A program made the translations under genes and the position numbers. From Mediterranea massiliensis (GTDB lineage Bacteria; Bacteroidota; Bacteroidia; Bacteroidales; Bacteroidaceae): 64,000 nt of DNA. The DNA lies in contig SUXZ01000003.1 of NCBI GenBank assembly GCA_015060685.1, positions 62,001 to 126,000 on the forward strand, written 5' to 3'. Position 1 is the first letter of the stretch; every line of letters starts with the position of its first letter. Below are positions 50,117 to 59,022 of the stretch, piece after piece. The notes below the pieces were generated by a model. The model was not told where the DNA came from, did no database searches, and worked only from the letters and a program-made list of their open reading frames with translations.

Positions 50117-51303
50117 TGAACAGAGAAACGAAAACGTTTGTACAGCAGCATGCTAAAGAGGATGTCAGGACATTGGCACTACAAGCCAAACGATATCCTG
50201 AAGTGGATATGCCGGTAGCAATCAGGCAAATAGCCGGAAGACAGATTGCAGAACGGAAGATTCCATCGTGGGCGGCATGCGAAGAAATTATGTATCCGGT
50301 TCATCTCTCCATGGAACAATGTTCGTCGGAGACAACGGCACGCTACAAGCAAAAAGTCATTGCCAATCATCCCTCCAACCACCGCACCCTGACCGATTTG
50401 ACCGGTGGACTGGGAGTGGATTGTTCATTCATGGCCGAATGCTTTGAGCAAGTGGATTATGTGGAGCAACAAGAATCGCTCTGCCTCCTGGCCCAGCACA
50501 ACTTCCCTCAATTAGGATTGGATAAAATCGCTGTTCATCAAGCAAACGGGATAGAATACTTAAGCAAGATGGAGAAGGTGGACTGGATATTCATCGACCC
50601 TGCCCGACGCGATGAACATGGAAACAAAACCGTTTCGGTGGCCGATTGCGAACCGAACGTTGCCGAGTTGGAAGAGGAGTTGCTGAAGAAATCGAAACAG
50701 GTCATGGTGAAGCTATCGCCCATGCTCGACCTCTCGTCAGCCCTACAAACCCTAAAGCATGTACAAGAGGTGCATGTGGTATCGGCACAGGGCGAATGCA
50801 AGGAGCTGTTGCTGTTATTGGGCAAAGAGGATAGCAAAGAGAAAACCATCCATTGTGTAAACCTTACCGCCAACAGCGAGCAACCCTTCAGCTTTGACAA
50901 GCAACACGAGAACGAAGCAAAATGCACCTACACCGACCAACCGCTGAAATACCTCTACGAACCTCATGCATCCATCCTGAAAGCCGGAGGTTATCGGAGC
51001 ATTGCCGCGGGGTTCAACCTAAAGAAGCTACATCCCAACAGCCACCTTTATACCTCGGACGAAAAGATTGAGAATTTCCCCGGCAGAAGTTTCCAAATAG
51101 TAGATTCATTTGGATTTGGGAAGAAAGAGATCAAGCGTGCAATGGGTTCCGAGCAAAAGGCAAACATCACCATTCGCAACTTCCCCGGAACTGTGGCCGA
51201 GCTGCGCAAACGCTTGAAGCTATCCGAAGGAGGAGATTGCTATCTCTTTGCCACCACCCTAAATAACGAACAAAAAATCATACTAAAAACAATAAAAACA
51301 TAA
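50113..51303 (+). CDS. Class I SAM methyltransferase with THUMP-like domain
   Basis: The 396-aa protein has a helical N-terminus, then the Rossmann motif L-T-D-L-T-G-G-L-G-V-D-C-S-F-M-A near 94-109. A D-P-A-R-R-D motif follows near 158 (I-F-I-D-P-A-R-R-D-E-H-G), with K-L-S-P-M-L-D near 198. The C-terminal part (about 305-390) is the THUMP-like domain with R-N-F-P-G-T-V-A-E-L-R-K-R-L. It is probably an RNA base methyltransferase; the target is unknown. Translationally coupled to the peptidase upstream. Confidence 0.85.
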   Translation: MMNRETKTFVQQHAKEDVRTLALQAKRYPEVDMPVAIRQIAGRQIAERKIPSWAACEEIMYPVHLSMEQCSSETTARYKQKVIANHPSNHRTLTDLTGGLGVDCSFMAECFEQVDYVEQQESLCLLAQHNFPQLGLDKIAVHQANGIEYLSKMEKVDWIFIDPARRDEHGNKTVSVADCEPNVAELEEELLKKSKQVMVKLSPMLDLSSALQTLKHVQEVHVVSAQGECKELLLLLGKEDSKEKTIHCVNLTANSEQPFSFDKQHENEAKCTYTDQPLKYLYEPHASILKAGGYRSIAAGFNLKKLHPNSHLYTSDEKIENFPGRSFQIVDSFGFGKKEIKRAMGSEQKANITIRNFPGTVAELRKRLKLSEGGDCYLFATTLNNEQKIILKTIKT

Positions 51304-51375
51304 AAATGTTACATCAGCGCAAAAACGTGTAACATACACAGAGAACGATTTATGTACTCTTTGGAAAGAAATCTG

Positions 51376-51383
51376 TATCTTTG
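51376..51383 (+). promoter_or_regulatory. GH3 gene promoter -7 element
   Basis: TATCTTTG, 25 bp before the ATG at 51409. The -33 element is not clear. Confidence 0.45.
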
Positions 51384-51408
51384 GCGAAAGAAATTTTCCT
51401 AAATAACT

Positions 51409-54009
51409 ATGTATATGAAACACTTATCCCTTTCCTTGTTATTTGTAGCAGGATTGTGCTTGATGGGTTGCGAAAACAAACCGGCCTACCAAAACACAAA
51501 ACTCAGTCCGGCCGAACGAGCTGAAGACTTGGTGTCGCGCATGACACTTGAAGAAAAAGTATCTCAAATGCAGAACACAGCACCCGCCATTCCACACCTT
51601 GGCATCAAAGCCTACGACTGGTGGAACGAGGCATTGCACGGTGTAGGCCGTTCGGGGTTGGCTACTGTATTCCCCCAATCAATCGGTATGGCAGCATCAT
51701 TCGACAATGATTTGCTATTAGATGTATTTACAGCTGTTTCGGACGAAGCACGTGCAAAATCGACCAAAGCAAGCAACGAAGCTGGCGGATTAAAACGCTA
51801 CCAAGGCCTGACCATGTGGACACCCAACGTCAACATCTTCCGTGATCCACGCTGGGGACGCGGACAAGAAACCTATGGTGAAGACCCCTATTTAGCTTCG
51901 ATTATGGGCGTAGCCGTAGTAAACGGTTTGCAAGGACCGGCCGACCAGAAGTACGACAAGTTGCACGCATGTGCCAAGCACTATGCTGTTCACTCTGGTC
52001 CGGAATGGAACCGCCATAGCTACAACGCCGAGAACATCGACGCACGCGACCTTTGGGAAACATACCTCCCTGCATTCAAAGCATTGGTACAAGATGCTAA
52101 CGTGAAAGAAGTGATGTGTGCCTACAACCGCTACGAGGGCGACCCATGCTGTGGTAGCGACCGCTTGCTGACACAAATCCTACGTGAAGAATGGGGATAC
52201 GAAGGTATCGTCGTTTCTGACTGCTGGGCTATCAACGACTTCTTTGCTAAAGGACACCACGAAACAGAACCAGATAGCGCACATGCTGTTGCCAAGGCTG
52301 TATTGAGTGGTACAGATATTGAATGTGGACAAAGCTATCGAGCATTGCCACAAGCCATAAGAGAAGGTCTTATTAAAGAAGAAGATATTGATGTGGCTAT
52401 CACTCGCTTGATGAAGGCTCGCTTCGAATTAGGCGAAATGGATAGCGACGAAGAGGTTAGCTGGAGACAGATTCCTTATAGCGTCGTTAATAGCAAGGAA
52501 CATCAAGAGCTTGCCCTTCAGATGGCACGCGAAAGCATGGTATTGTTACAAAACAAGAACAACCTACTCCCATTGAACAAGAATATGAAGATTGCCCTTA
52601 TCGGTCCTAACGCCAACGACTCTGTAATGCAATGGGGTAACTACAACGGATTCCCCGAGCACACCATTACACTGCTCGAAGGTTTGCAAAATGCACTTCC
52701 CGATACAGAATTCATCTACGACCAAGGTTGCGACCTTACCTCTTCCGTAGTGTTACAAAGCCTCTTCTCGCAATGTAAGACCGACGGCAAGCAAGGCTTC
52801 AGCGCGAAGTACTGGAACAGTGTTCGCCCCGAAGGAGACCCTGTAGTAACTGCCCAAATCAGCACTCCATTCCGATTCACTACCGGTGGTGCAACAACAT
52901 TTGCAGCAGGTGTTAACCTCTCGAACTTCAGTGCCGAATACGAAACAACCTTCACTGCACCCAGAACTGAAAACATCATCTTCCGTTTCCAAACAAAGGG
53001 TATGACAGTATTGAGCATCAACGGTGAAAGAGCAGCATTCAGCCGCGGTTATCGTAACCCAACCAATGCATACATCTTGAAAGCAGAAGCAGGAAAGGAA
53101 TACAACATTAAGATTTCGTTCAGTGTGCCCGACCAATACGAAGCCTACTTGAATTTTGATATGGGCCGCGAAGTACCTCTCAACTTGAAGGAAGTTGTTG
53201 CTAAGGTAAAAGATGCTGATGTAGTTATCTTTGCCGGTGGTATCTCTCCTGCTGTAGAAGGCGAAGAAATGCCTGTAAGCATTCCCGGTTTCAAGGGTGG
53301 CGACCGCACCACAATCGAACTTCCTGAAATCCAAACAAACTTGCTCCGCGAATTGAAAAAAGCAGGCAAGCGTGTTGTATTCGTAAACTATTCAGGTTCG
53401 GCATTAGCTTTGGCTCGCGAAGCTGAATTGTGCGATGCAATTCTTCAAGCATGGTATCCGGGACAAGCCGGTGGTACTGCTGTTGCCGATGTATTGTTAG
53501 GCAACTACAACCCTGCCGGTCGCTTGCCTATCACATTCTATAAGAGCACTGCACAACTTCCCGACTTTGAAGATTATTCAATGAAGAATCGTACATATCG
53601 CTATATGCAAGAAGCTCCTCTCTTCCCATTCGGACATGGTTTGAGTTACACAACTTTCAACTATGACAATGCACAATTGAGCAGCACAGAATTGGCTGAT
53701 GACCAAAAGGTAACACTTACTATTCCTGTAAGCAACACAGGTAAAATGGATGGTCAAGAGGTAGTACAAGTTTACTTGCGTCGCGTGGGCGATACAGAAG
53801 GTCCTTCGCATGCACTTCGTGCTTTCAAGCGCACAGCTATTGCACAAGGCGAAACTAAGGAAGTAAACTTTGAATTGACTAAGGACGATTTCGAATGGTT
53901 TGATACTGTAAGCAGCACCATGCGTCCTATCGAGGGCGAATACGAAATCCTTTATGGCGGAACATCCGATCTTAAGGCATTGAAGTCGCTGACTATCAAT
54001 ATTAAATAA
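51409..54009 (+). CDS. GH3 beta-xylosidase/beta-glucosidase lipoprotein with PA14 insertion
   Basis: The 866-aa enzyme (alternative ATG at 51415) has a lipoprotein signal ending L-M-G-C. The GH3 N-domain (about 30-350) has Y-D-W-W-N-E-A-L-H-G-V-G-R near 68, K-H-Y-A-V-H-S near 185 and the nucleophile Asp in V-V-S-D-C-W-A-I near 271. The C-domain is interrupted by a PA14 lectin-like insert (about 460-590, F-S-A-K-Y-W-N-S). A C-terminal Fn3-like domain (about 780-866) ends the protein. The W-W-N-E-A-L-H-G motif is shared with xylan beta-1,4-xylosidases and related exo-enzymes. It is a single-gene unit, not linked to the SusCD locus. Substrate is unproven. Confidence 0.9.
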   Translation: MYMKHLSLSLLFVAGLCLMGCENKPAYQNTKLSPAERAEDLVSRMTLEEKVSQMQNTAPAIPHLGIKAYDWWNEALHGVGRSGLATVFPQSIGMAASFDNDLLLDVFTAVSDEARAKSTKASNEAGGLKRYQGLTMWTPNVNIFRDPRWGRGQETYGEDPYLASIMGVAVVNGLQGPADQKYDKLHACAKHYAVHSGPEWNRHSYNAENIDARDLWETYLPAFKALVQDANVKEVMCAYNRYEGDPCCGSDRLLTQILREEWGYEGIVVSDCWAINDFFAKGHHETEPDSAHAVAKAVLSGTDIECGQSYRALPQAIREGLIKEEDIDVAITRLMKARFELGEMDSDEEVSWRQIPYSVVNSKEHQELALQMARESMVLLQNKNNLLPLNKNMKIALIGPNANDSVMQWGNYNGFPEHTITLLEGLQNALPDTEFIYDQGCDLTSSVVLQSLFSQCKTDGKQGFSAKYWNSVRPEGDPVVTAQISTPFRFTTGGATTFAAGVNLSNFSAEYETTFTAPRTENIIFRFQTKGMTVLSINGERAAFSRGYRNPTNAYILKAEAGKEYNIKISFSVPDQYEAYLNFDMGREVPLNLKEVVAKVKDADVVIFAGGISPAVEGEEMPVSIPGFKGGDRTTIELPEIQTNLLRELKKAGKRVVFVNYSGSALALAREAELCDAILQAWYPGQAGGTAVADVLLGNYNPAGRLPITFYKSTAQLPDFEDYSMKNRTYRYMQEAPLFPFGHGLSYTTFNYDNAQLSSTELADDQKVTLTIPVSNTGKMDGQEVVQVYLRRVGDTEGPSHALRAFKRTAIAQGETKEVNFELTKDDFEWFDTVSSTMRPIEGEYEILYGGTSDLKALKSLTINIK

Positions 54010-54643
54010 GCAAAGGAAACACTTTACTGATATTTGTGCCGATGGTTTGCAAAAGTTGCTCCATCGGCACTTTTTTTTCTTGAGCCACCTTATTATATAT
54101 ATCGGCAATGGGCAATAGGCTCTCGTCAGTCTCCAAGAACAGACGATTATCCGGTATGGCCAACAAGGAACCGGATTGGAACTTCTCGCCTACTGAAAGG
54201 TAGAAGCCATGGTCAACATACGTCTTTGCAACAGTTGCATTACCACGGAAACCATGTATTATCCAAGGCTGTGTTGGCTTCAGCAGACGCTTCATCGCCA
54301 GCAATTCATCCATTGCCTTGACTGCATGGATAACGAGCGGTTTATGCAAAGATTCCGACAGCGCAATCTGCTGCTTGAACAATTCGATTTGTACAGCTAA
54401 GGAGGCTTGCGAATGTTTGTCGATACCCACCTCCCCGATGGCAACAACTTGCTTATGTGCAGCACAAGCAGCAAGCATCTTCAAGGTGGCATCCGATGCA
54501 AGATGAGCATTCCATGGATGGATGCCAACCGAATAGAAGCCTCCCATTTCTGCCATAAAATTTTCGGGATAGCTATTTTGAATAGCCACCCCCCGCGAAG
54601 GCTTATGATGAGTATGTATATCGAAATAAACCATTTGTTGCAT
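54002..54643 (-). CDS. TatD-family metal-dependent hydrolase
   Basis: The 213-aa protein starts with the metal motif Y-F-D-I-H-T-H-H. It has G-I-H-P-W near 38, the conserved Glu in A-I-G-E-V-G-I-D near 70, H-A-V-K near 103, H-G-F-R-G near 130, and the terminal Asp motif L-F-L-E-T-D-E-S near 170. TatD proteins are 3'-5' exonucleases or DNases. It is shorter than the usual 255-265 aa, as in many Bacteroidetes. It is the last gene of the LOG-DUF4271-hemD-rnpA-yidD-tatD run and converges on the GH3 gene with an 8-bp overlap. Confidence 0.88.
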   Translation of the reverse strand: MQQMVYFDIHTHHKPSRGVAIQNSYPENFMAEMGGFYSVGIHPWNAHLASDATLKMLAACAAHKQVVAIGEVGIDKHSQASLAVQIELFKQQIALSESLHKPLVIHAVKAMDELLAMKRLLKPTQPWIIHGFRGNATVAKTYVDHGFYLSVGEKFQSGSLLAIPDNRLFLETDESLLPIADIYNKVAQEKKVPMEQLLQTIGTNISKVFPLLI

Positions 54644-54646
54644 AGT

Positions 54647-54877
54647 CTATGGCACTGGATCGTAGCCGGAGCCACCCCACGGATGACATCGTAAAATACG
54701 CCTGATAGCCAAGTACAACCCCTTGAAAGGACCATGCTTACGAAGCGCCTCGATGGCATATTGCGAACAGGTTGGTGTGTAGCGGCACGAAGGAGGCGTA
54801 AGTGGAGAGATGCACTTCTGATAAAAGAAGATGGGCAGAAGCAGCAACTTGACCAATAGTTGTTTCAAAAAAGTCAC
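54647..54877 (-). CDS. yidD: Membrane protein insertion efficiency factor YidD
   Basis: The 76-aa protein has the amphipathic N-terminal helix and the signature [22 protein letters not shown] near 32-45 and [14 protein letters not shown] at the end. It assists YidC in inserting inner-membrane proteins. It follows rnpA by 11 bp, the near-universal rnpA-yidD order. Confidence 0.96.
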   Translation of the reverse strand: MTFLKQLLVKLLLLPIFFYQKCISPLTPPSCRYTPTCSQYAIEALRKHGPFKGLYLAIRRILRCHPWGGSGYDPVP

Positions 54878-54888
54878 GAGAAGAGAGA

Positions 54889-55302
54889 TTATGGATTAAC
54901 AGCCTTTTCCACCTTAGACGATTGTTGCCAGGCAATCCGTTGCAAGGCCACCTTCATCCGCGCATCAATTACATCCGTTTCGGGTAATTCATTCGAGAGA
55001 TAAATGAAGGCCAATGCCAATTTGCACCCACCTTCACCGATGTTGTCAATCAAAAGTTGCTTGTTTTTCCGATAAGCCTCCCTGATAAGTCGCTTTACAC
55101 GATTACGTTTCACCGCCCTTTTGAAGTATCGTTTCGACACACTGACAAGGATGGACACATCAGCATCCAACTCGTCATTAGGCATATAGACCACCCTCAA
55201 AGGAAAAAGAGAGAACGAGCGTGCACCGCCAGCAAAGAGTTGCTCAATCTGTTTTTTGCGATGTAAACGTTCCGATTTTTTCAGTGTCGGAGCAGCAGAC
55301 AT
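54889..55302 (-). CDS. rnpA: Ribonuclease P protein component
   Basis: I take ATG 55302 (137 aa). It leaves 1 bp to the hemD stop, whereas the ATG at 55335 would overlap hemD. The product begins with [17 protein letters not shown] and has the RNP signature [17 protein letters not shown] near 75-90. It is the protein subunit of RNase P that binds pre-tRNA 5' leaders. Confidence 0.95.
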   Translation of the reverse strand: MSAAPTLKKSERLHRKKQIEQLFAGGARSFSLFPLRVVYMPNDELDADVSILVSVSKRYFKRAVKRNRVKRLIREAYRKNKQLLIDNIGEGGCKLALAFIYLSNELPETDVIDARMKVALQRIAWQQSSKVEKAVNP

Positions 55303-55303
55303 T

Positions 55304-56050
55304 CTATTTGTTGTTTGCCTTGATAAACATATCAATCGCAGCAGTCATAGAAGGAGCTTGTGGTGTAGGAGCCTCAATATCCAAACGTAATCCTGCATCG
55401 CGCACAGCCTGAGCGGTAGTTGCGCCCAAAGTGGCAATCTTAATGTCTCCTTGTTCGAAGTTCGGGAAGTTTTTCTTCAACGAAGCCACACCGGCCGGAC
55501 TAAAGAAGACAAGCATATCGTAATCGAATACTTCATCTGGAGTAAAGTCGTTGCTCACGGTACGATACATCACCACCTCTTGGTGTTGCACTTTACTCTT
55601 GTCCAACAAATTCTTGATGTCGTCGTTATGAACGTCCGACATTGGAACGAGGTATTTCTCGTTTTTATGCTTAACGATTGCAGGCAGCAAGTCGTCGAAC
55701 TTACCGGTTCCACCGAAGAAAATCTTGCGCTTGCGATATTGCACATACTTTTGGATGTATAGAGCAACGGTTTCGGTAATACAGAAATACTTCATTGTTT
55801 CCGGAATGGTCACTCTCAACTCTGTACAGAGGTTGAAGAAGTGATCGATGGCATGGCGTGAAGTGAACACAATAGCCGTATAGTCCAGAATCGAAACCTT
55901 TTGTTGTCTGAATTCTTTTGCCGACAGGCTTTCAACTTTAATGAATGGGCGGAACACCATTTCTACGCCATATTTGGTAGCTATATCAAAATAAGGCGAC
56001 TTCTCTGAAGCCGGTTTGGGCTGAGATACGAGTATCTTTTTAATTTCCAA
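55304..56050 (-). CDS. hemD: Uroporphyrinogen-III synthase
   Basis: The 248-aa protein has the two-domain HemD layout: I-L-V-S-Q-P-K at the start, I-V-F-T-S-R-H-A-I near 60 and L-V-F-F-S-P-A-G-V near 180, then I-A-T-L-G-A-T-T-A-Q-A-V near 205. It cyclises hydroxymethylbilane. Many Bacteroidales retain hemD mainly for siroheme/cobalamin-type tetrapyrroles. Sequence divergence in the family makes the activity slightly less certain. Gap of 4 bp from the DUF4271 gene. Confidence 0.85.
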   Translation of the reverse strand: MEIKKILVSQPKPASEKSPYFDIATKYGVEMVFRPFIKVESLSAKEFRQQKVSILDYTAIVFTSRHAIDHFFNLCTELRVTIPETMKYFCITETVALYIQKYVQYRKRKIFFGGTGKFDDLLPAIVKHKNEKYLVPMSDVHNDDIKNLLDKSKVQHQEVVMYRTVSNDFTPDEVFDYDMLVFFSPAGVASLKKNFPNFEQGDIKIATLGATTAQAVRDAGLRLDIEAPTPQAPSMTAAIDMFIKANNK

Positions 56051-56054
56051 TGTC

Positions 56055-56789
56055 TTAATATTTTATTATCCAACAACTATTGAGCTCTACTAATCCTTTG
56101 TAAAAGATTAAGCAAGGCATTATTTCGAGGGCACAAAAGTACAAAAATAAAAGCAAACTGCCATGATTTTTTTCAGAAAAAAGTTTTAACCACTTATAGA
56201 GCATCAATAACTTAGCAAAAACCAAGCATATTATTCCAATTACTATCGTTGCGCTAAAACTTGGTGTTACAAACACCATGCCGGCTATGGCAGGCACTAA
56301 CAAAATCCCCATATAAAGCAACAGCGTAATATAGGCTTCGAGCCATAATTGCGTGATGGATGCGTTAAAAAAAATCCATCCTACAACACGATACAGCACT
56401 ACCTTAAGCAGCAGGTATGCCAAGCATGCCGCCATGTAGATTAGCAGCAACCAGGGTGTGGATGCATGTTCGGTTATTTCGGGATGGAAGAAGACAAAAT
56501 GCACCTGTAGGGCCAATGCCGCCAAGACACAGAATTGTGCAAACAGCATCAGCATGCCTCTTAAATCGGTACCGGTAGAGTTGGCAAACAGGCTGACTTG
56601 CTCTCTTCCGAAAAGGAATTCATTGCCAATGGCATAAAGAAATTTATGCGACCGCCCCAACACAAAAGCCGTTGTAAGGGCAGCCAATACCAACACGCCC
56701 ACCACCAGGTTGTCGTGCATAGAAAAATAGCCCTTAGGCACAGCCTCTACGGTTATGGAGAGCGGGTATGTCAGCAAGTGATTTATCAT
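56055..56789 (-). CDS. DUF4271-family membrane protein
   Basis: The 244-aa protein has about six membrane helices, a soluble N-terminus with P-L-S-I-T-V-E-A-V-P, and the conserved block V-V-G-W-I-F-F-N-A-S near 135. It always precedes hemD in Bacteroidales as far as I recall, and is of unknown function. It overlaps the LOG gene stop by 4 bp. Confidence 0.85.
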   Translation of the reverse strand: MINHLLTYPLSITVEAVPKGYFSMHDNLVVGVLVLAALTTAFVLGRSHKFLYAIGNEFLFGREQVSLFANSTGTDLRGMLMLFAQFCVLAALALQVHFVFFHPEITEHASTPWLLLIYMAACLAYLLLKVVLYRVVGWIFFNASITQLWLEAYITLLLYMGILLVPAIAGMVFVTPSFSATIVIGIICLVFAKLLMLYKWLKLFSEKNHGSLLLFLYFCALEIMPCLIFYKGLVELNSCWIIKY

Positions 56790-57364
56790 ATTGCAGCAAT
56801 CTTTCTAATCGATGCATCCCACTTGGGCATGGTGTTAATCAGTTCGATGGCTTGTTCGGGAGTATCGGCCACTGCCCAAATATCCATGTGTTGTTTACGC
56901 ATAAAGTTTTCATCGACTGCCCGCTTCAGCATATCGATGAGTGGATTGAAGTATCCTTTCGTGTTCAATATCACGATGGGGTTCAAGTAAAGTCCCAGCT
57001 GCTTCCAAGTGATTACTTCGAGCAATTCCTCCAATGTTCCACATCCACCAGGCAATGCTATGATAGCATCGCTCAATTTTGCCATAGTTTGCTTGCGTTC
57101 GTGCATATCAGGCACAACGAGCAATTCGGTCAGGCCATCGTGTTGCCATCCTTGCTCCACCATAAAAGCAGGTATCACGCCTGTAACCTTTCCGCCTTTT
57201 TCAAGTGCAGCATTCGAAACTTCCGCCATCAGTCCCATTCTTCCGGCACCGTTCACTACACGCATATCGTTTTCGGCAAGCAATTCACCTAATCGCTTGG
57301 CCGCTTCCACGTAAATCGGATCAATCTTCGTGCTCGATGCACAATAAACACAAACTGTTTTCAA
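56786..57364 (-). CDS. LOG-family protein (cytokinin-riboside 5'-monophosphate phosphoribohydrolase-like)
   Basis: I prefer TTG 57364 as start (192 aa, K-T-V-C-V-Y-C-A-S-S immediately after). The ATG at 57403 lies inside a terminator hairpin and gives a non-conserved extension. The lysine-decarboxylase-like fold has the catalytic motif P-G-G-C-G-T-L-E-E near 108 and the preceding R-K-Q-T-M. LOG proteins release N6-substituted adenine or nucleobases from nucleotides; the bacterial role is often purine salvage. It heads the six-gene minus operon. Confidence 0.88.
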   Translation of the reverse strand: MKTVCVYCASSTKIDPIYVEAAKRLGELLAENDMRVVNGAGRMGLMAEVSNAALEKGGKVTGVIPAFMVEQGWQHDGLTELLVVPDMHERKQTMAKLSDAIIALPGGCGTLEELLEVITWKQLGLYLNPIVILNTKGYFNPLIDMLKRAVDENFMRKQHMDIWAVADTPEQAIELINTMPKWDASIRKIAAI

Positions 57365-57384
57365 TTGCAATAGGGTTTTAAATG

Positions 57385-57420
57385 AAAAAGCTCCGATAAC
57401 CATTGGTCATCAGAGCTTGT
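57385..57420 (-). terminator. Terminator of tRNA-Gln, overlapping the upstream part of the LOG frame
   Basis: AAGCTC (57388-57393) pairs with GAGCTT (57413-57418), with inner GAT/ATC and ACC/GGT pairs. The plus-strand A5 gives a U-run on the minus transcript, 15 nt after the tRNA. Confidence 0.7.
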
Positions 57421-57434
57421 TTTCTCCTCCAGGG

Positions 57435-57505
57435 TTGGACTACCAGGATTCGAACCTAGACAAACAGAACCAAAACCTGTTGTGCTACCATTACACCATA
57501 GTCCA
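57435..57505 (-). tRNA. tRNA-Gln (TTG anticodon)
   Basis: The 71-nt minus-strand cloverleaf has acceptor TGGACTA/TAGTCCA, the D-arm with AATGGTA, an anticodon loop with TTTTGGT reading TTG, the T-loop GGTTCGAAT, and discriminator A. CCA is not encoded. Confidence 0.95.
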
Positions 57506-57535
57506 ATCATTTGCGCTTTCTGTTAAAAAGCGGTG

Positions 57536-57567
57536 CAAAGATATAGGAGTTTTATGATTCTTGCAAA
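57536..57567 (-). promoter_or_regulatory. tRNA-Gln promoter
   Basis: Minus-strand TTTG (57564-57567), a 20-bp spacer and TATCTTTG (57536-57543), 31 bp before the tRNA 5' end and 27 bp downstream of the tyrS stop. Confidence 0.65.
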
Positions 57568-57594
57568 TATTTCGCCATTTTTTTTGCAAAAAAG

Positions 57595-58887
57595 TTATTT
57601 TGCGATGAGCAAGTAGTAGTTTTTCTTGCCTCGTTGCATCAGCAGATACTTGTCGTTGAGCAAATCGGCAGCTGTAACTACTTGGTCGAAAGCGGCCAGT
57701 TTTTCCTTATTCATCGACACGCCACCACCTTGTACCATCTTGCGCATTTCGCCTTTCGAGGGGAACACGGCTGCATGGTCGGTAAGCAACTCAACGGCTT
57801 TTACGCCATCGTTCAGGGCTTGGCGAGAGATTTCGAATTGCGGTACGCCTTCGAAAACCGACAGGAGTGTAGCCTCGTCGAGCTTCTTCAAAGCATCCGA
57901 AGTGCCACCGCCAAACAGGATGGCCGATGCTTCTACGGCAGCGTTATAATCTTCTTCCGAGTGTACCATGATGGTTACTTCCTTGGCCAAACGTTTTTGC
58001 AATACGCGCATGTGAGGTGCTTCAGCATGTTCTGCAATCAATGCTTCAATCTCTTCCTTACCGATAGAAGTAAATATCTTGATGTAGCGGGCGGCATCTT
58101 CATCGCTCACGTTCAGCCAGAATTGGTAGAACTTATAGGGTGATGTGTAGCGTGGGTCGAGCCATACGTTTCCGCTTTCGGTCTTACCGAACTTGCCGCC
58201 ATCGGCTTTAGTGATGAGCGGACAAGTAAGTGCGAACACCTCGCCACCATTTGTACGGCGCACCAGTTCCGAGCCGGTGGTGATGTTACCCCATTGGTCG
58301 CTTCCGCCCAATTGCAACTTACAGTTTTTGTGTTCGTACAGATAGAGGAAGTCGTATCCCTGCAACAACTGATAGGTAAATTCGGTAAACGACAAGCCGT
58401 CGCGTGCCTCACCGTTCAGGCGTTTTTGTACCGATTCCTTAGCCATCATATAGTTTACGGTAATGTGCTTACCGATTTCGCGTGCAAAATCCAGGAAGGT
58501 GAAGTCTTTCATCCAATCGTAGTTGTTCACCAATTCGGCTTTGTTCTCAGCATCGCTTTCGAAATCCAGGAATTTGGAAAGTTGCTTCTTGATGCACTCT
58601 ACGTTATGGCGCAAAGTTTCCTCGTTTAGCAGATTACGTTCTTGCGACTTTCCCGATGGGTCGCCAATCATACCGGTAGCACCGCCAATCAGTGCCAACG
58701 GCTTGTGTCCGCAACGTTGCAAGTGACGCAACATCATTACACCACACAAGTGACCGATGTGCAACGAGTCGGCTGTAGGGTCAATACCCAAATATGCCGT
58801 TACCATTTCCTTCGCAAGCAATTCTTCAGTGCCCGGCATCATGGTATGCAGCATGCCGCGCCATCTTAGTTCTTCTACAAAATTCAT
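57595..58887 (-). CDS. tyrS: Tyrosyl-tRNA synthetase
   Basis: The 430-aa protein has the class I motif S-L-H-I-G-H-L-C near residue 39, the tyrosine-binding Y-x-x-x-Q region ([11 protein letters not shown] near 170), the KMSKS-type K-F-G-K-T-E near 230 and a C-terminal S4-like RNA-binding domain from about 355. It charges tRNA-Tyr. Monocistronic on the minus strand. Confidence 0.97.
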   Translation of the reverse strand: MNFVEELRWRGMLHTMMPGTEELLAKEMVTAYLGIDPTADSLHIGHLCGVMMLRHLQRCGHKPLALIGGATGMIGDPSGKSQERNLLNEETLRHNVECIKKQLSKFLDFESDAENKAELVNNYDWMKDFTFLDFAREIGKHITVNYMMAKESVQKRLNGEARDGLSFTEFTYQLLQGYDFLYLYEHKNCKLQLGGSDQWGNITTGSELVRRTNGGEVFALTCPLITKADGGKFGKTESGNVWLDPRYTSPYKFYQFWLNVSDEDAARYIKIFTSIGKEEIEALIAEHAEAPHMRVLQKRLAKEVTIMVHSEEDYNAAVEASAILFGGGTSDALKKLDEATLLSVFEGVPQFEISRQALNDGVKAVELLTDHAAVFPSKGEMRKMVQGGGVSMNKEKLAAFDQVVTAADLLNDKYLLMQRGKKNYYLLIAK

Positions 58888-58928
58888 CTATCTTCGATTT
58901 ATAATAAGGTACTTTTTCAAATTTTCGG

Positions 58929-58936
58929 CAAAAATA
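58929..58936 (-). promoter_or_regulatory. tyrS promoter -7 element
   Basis: Minus-strand TATTTTTG, 42 bp before the tyrS start. Confidence 0.5.
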
Positions 58937-58979
58937 CGTACTTTTTCCGAAAAAAGCGCATCATTTTTAATGAAATGCT

Positions 58980-58987
58980 TACCTTTG
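58980..58987 (+). promoter_or_regulatory. Promoter -7 element of the GNAT-like gene
   Basis: TACCTTTG, 36 bp before ATG 59023. It lies inside the longer upstream frame and so excludes the start at 58975. Confidence 0.55.
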
Positions 58988-59022
58988 TCTTTCTATTGTT
59001 TAAAACACACATCCAAAACCCT

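Noticed and set aside
49239..57505. tRNA genes as integration sites of a genomic island
   Set aside because: No repeat of either tRNA 3' end was noticed nearby and the flanking genes are core functions.
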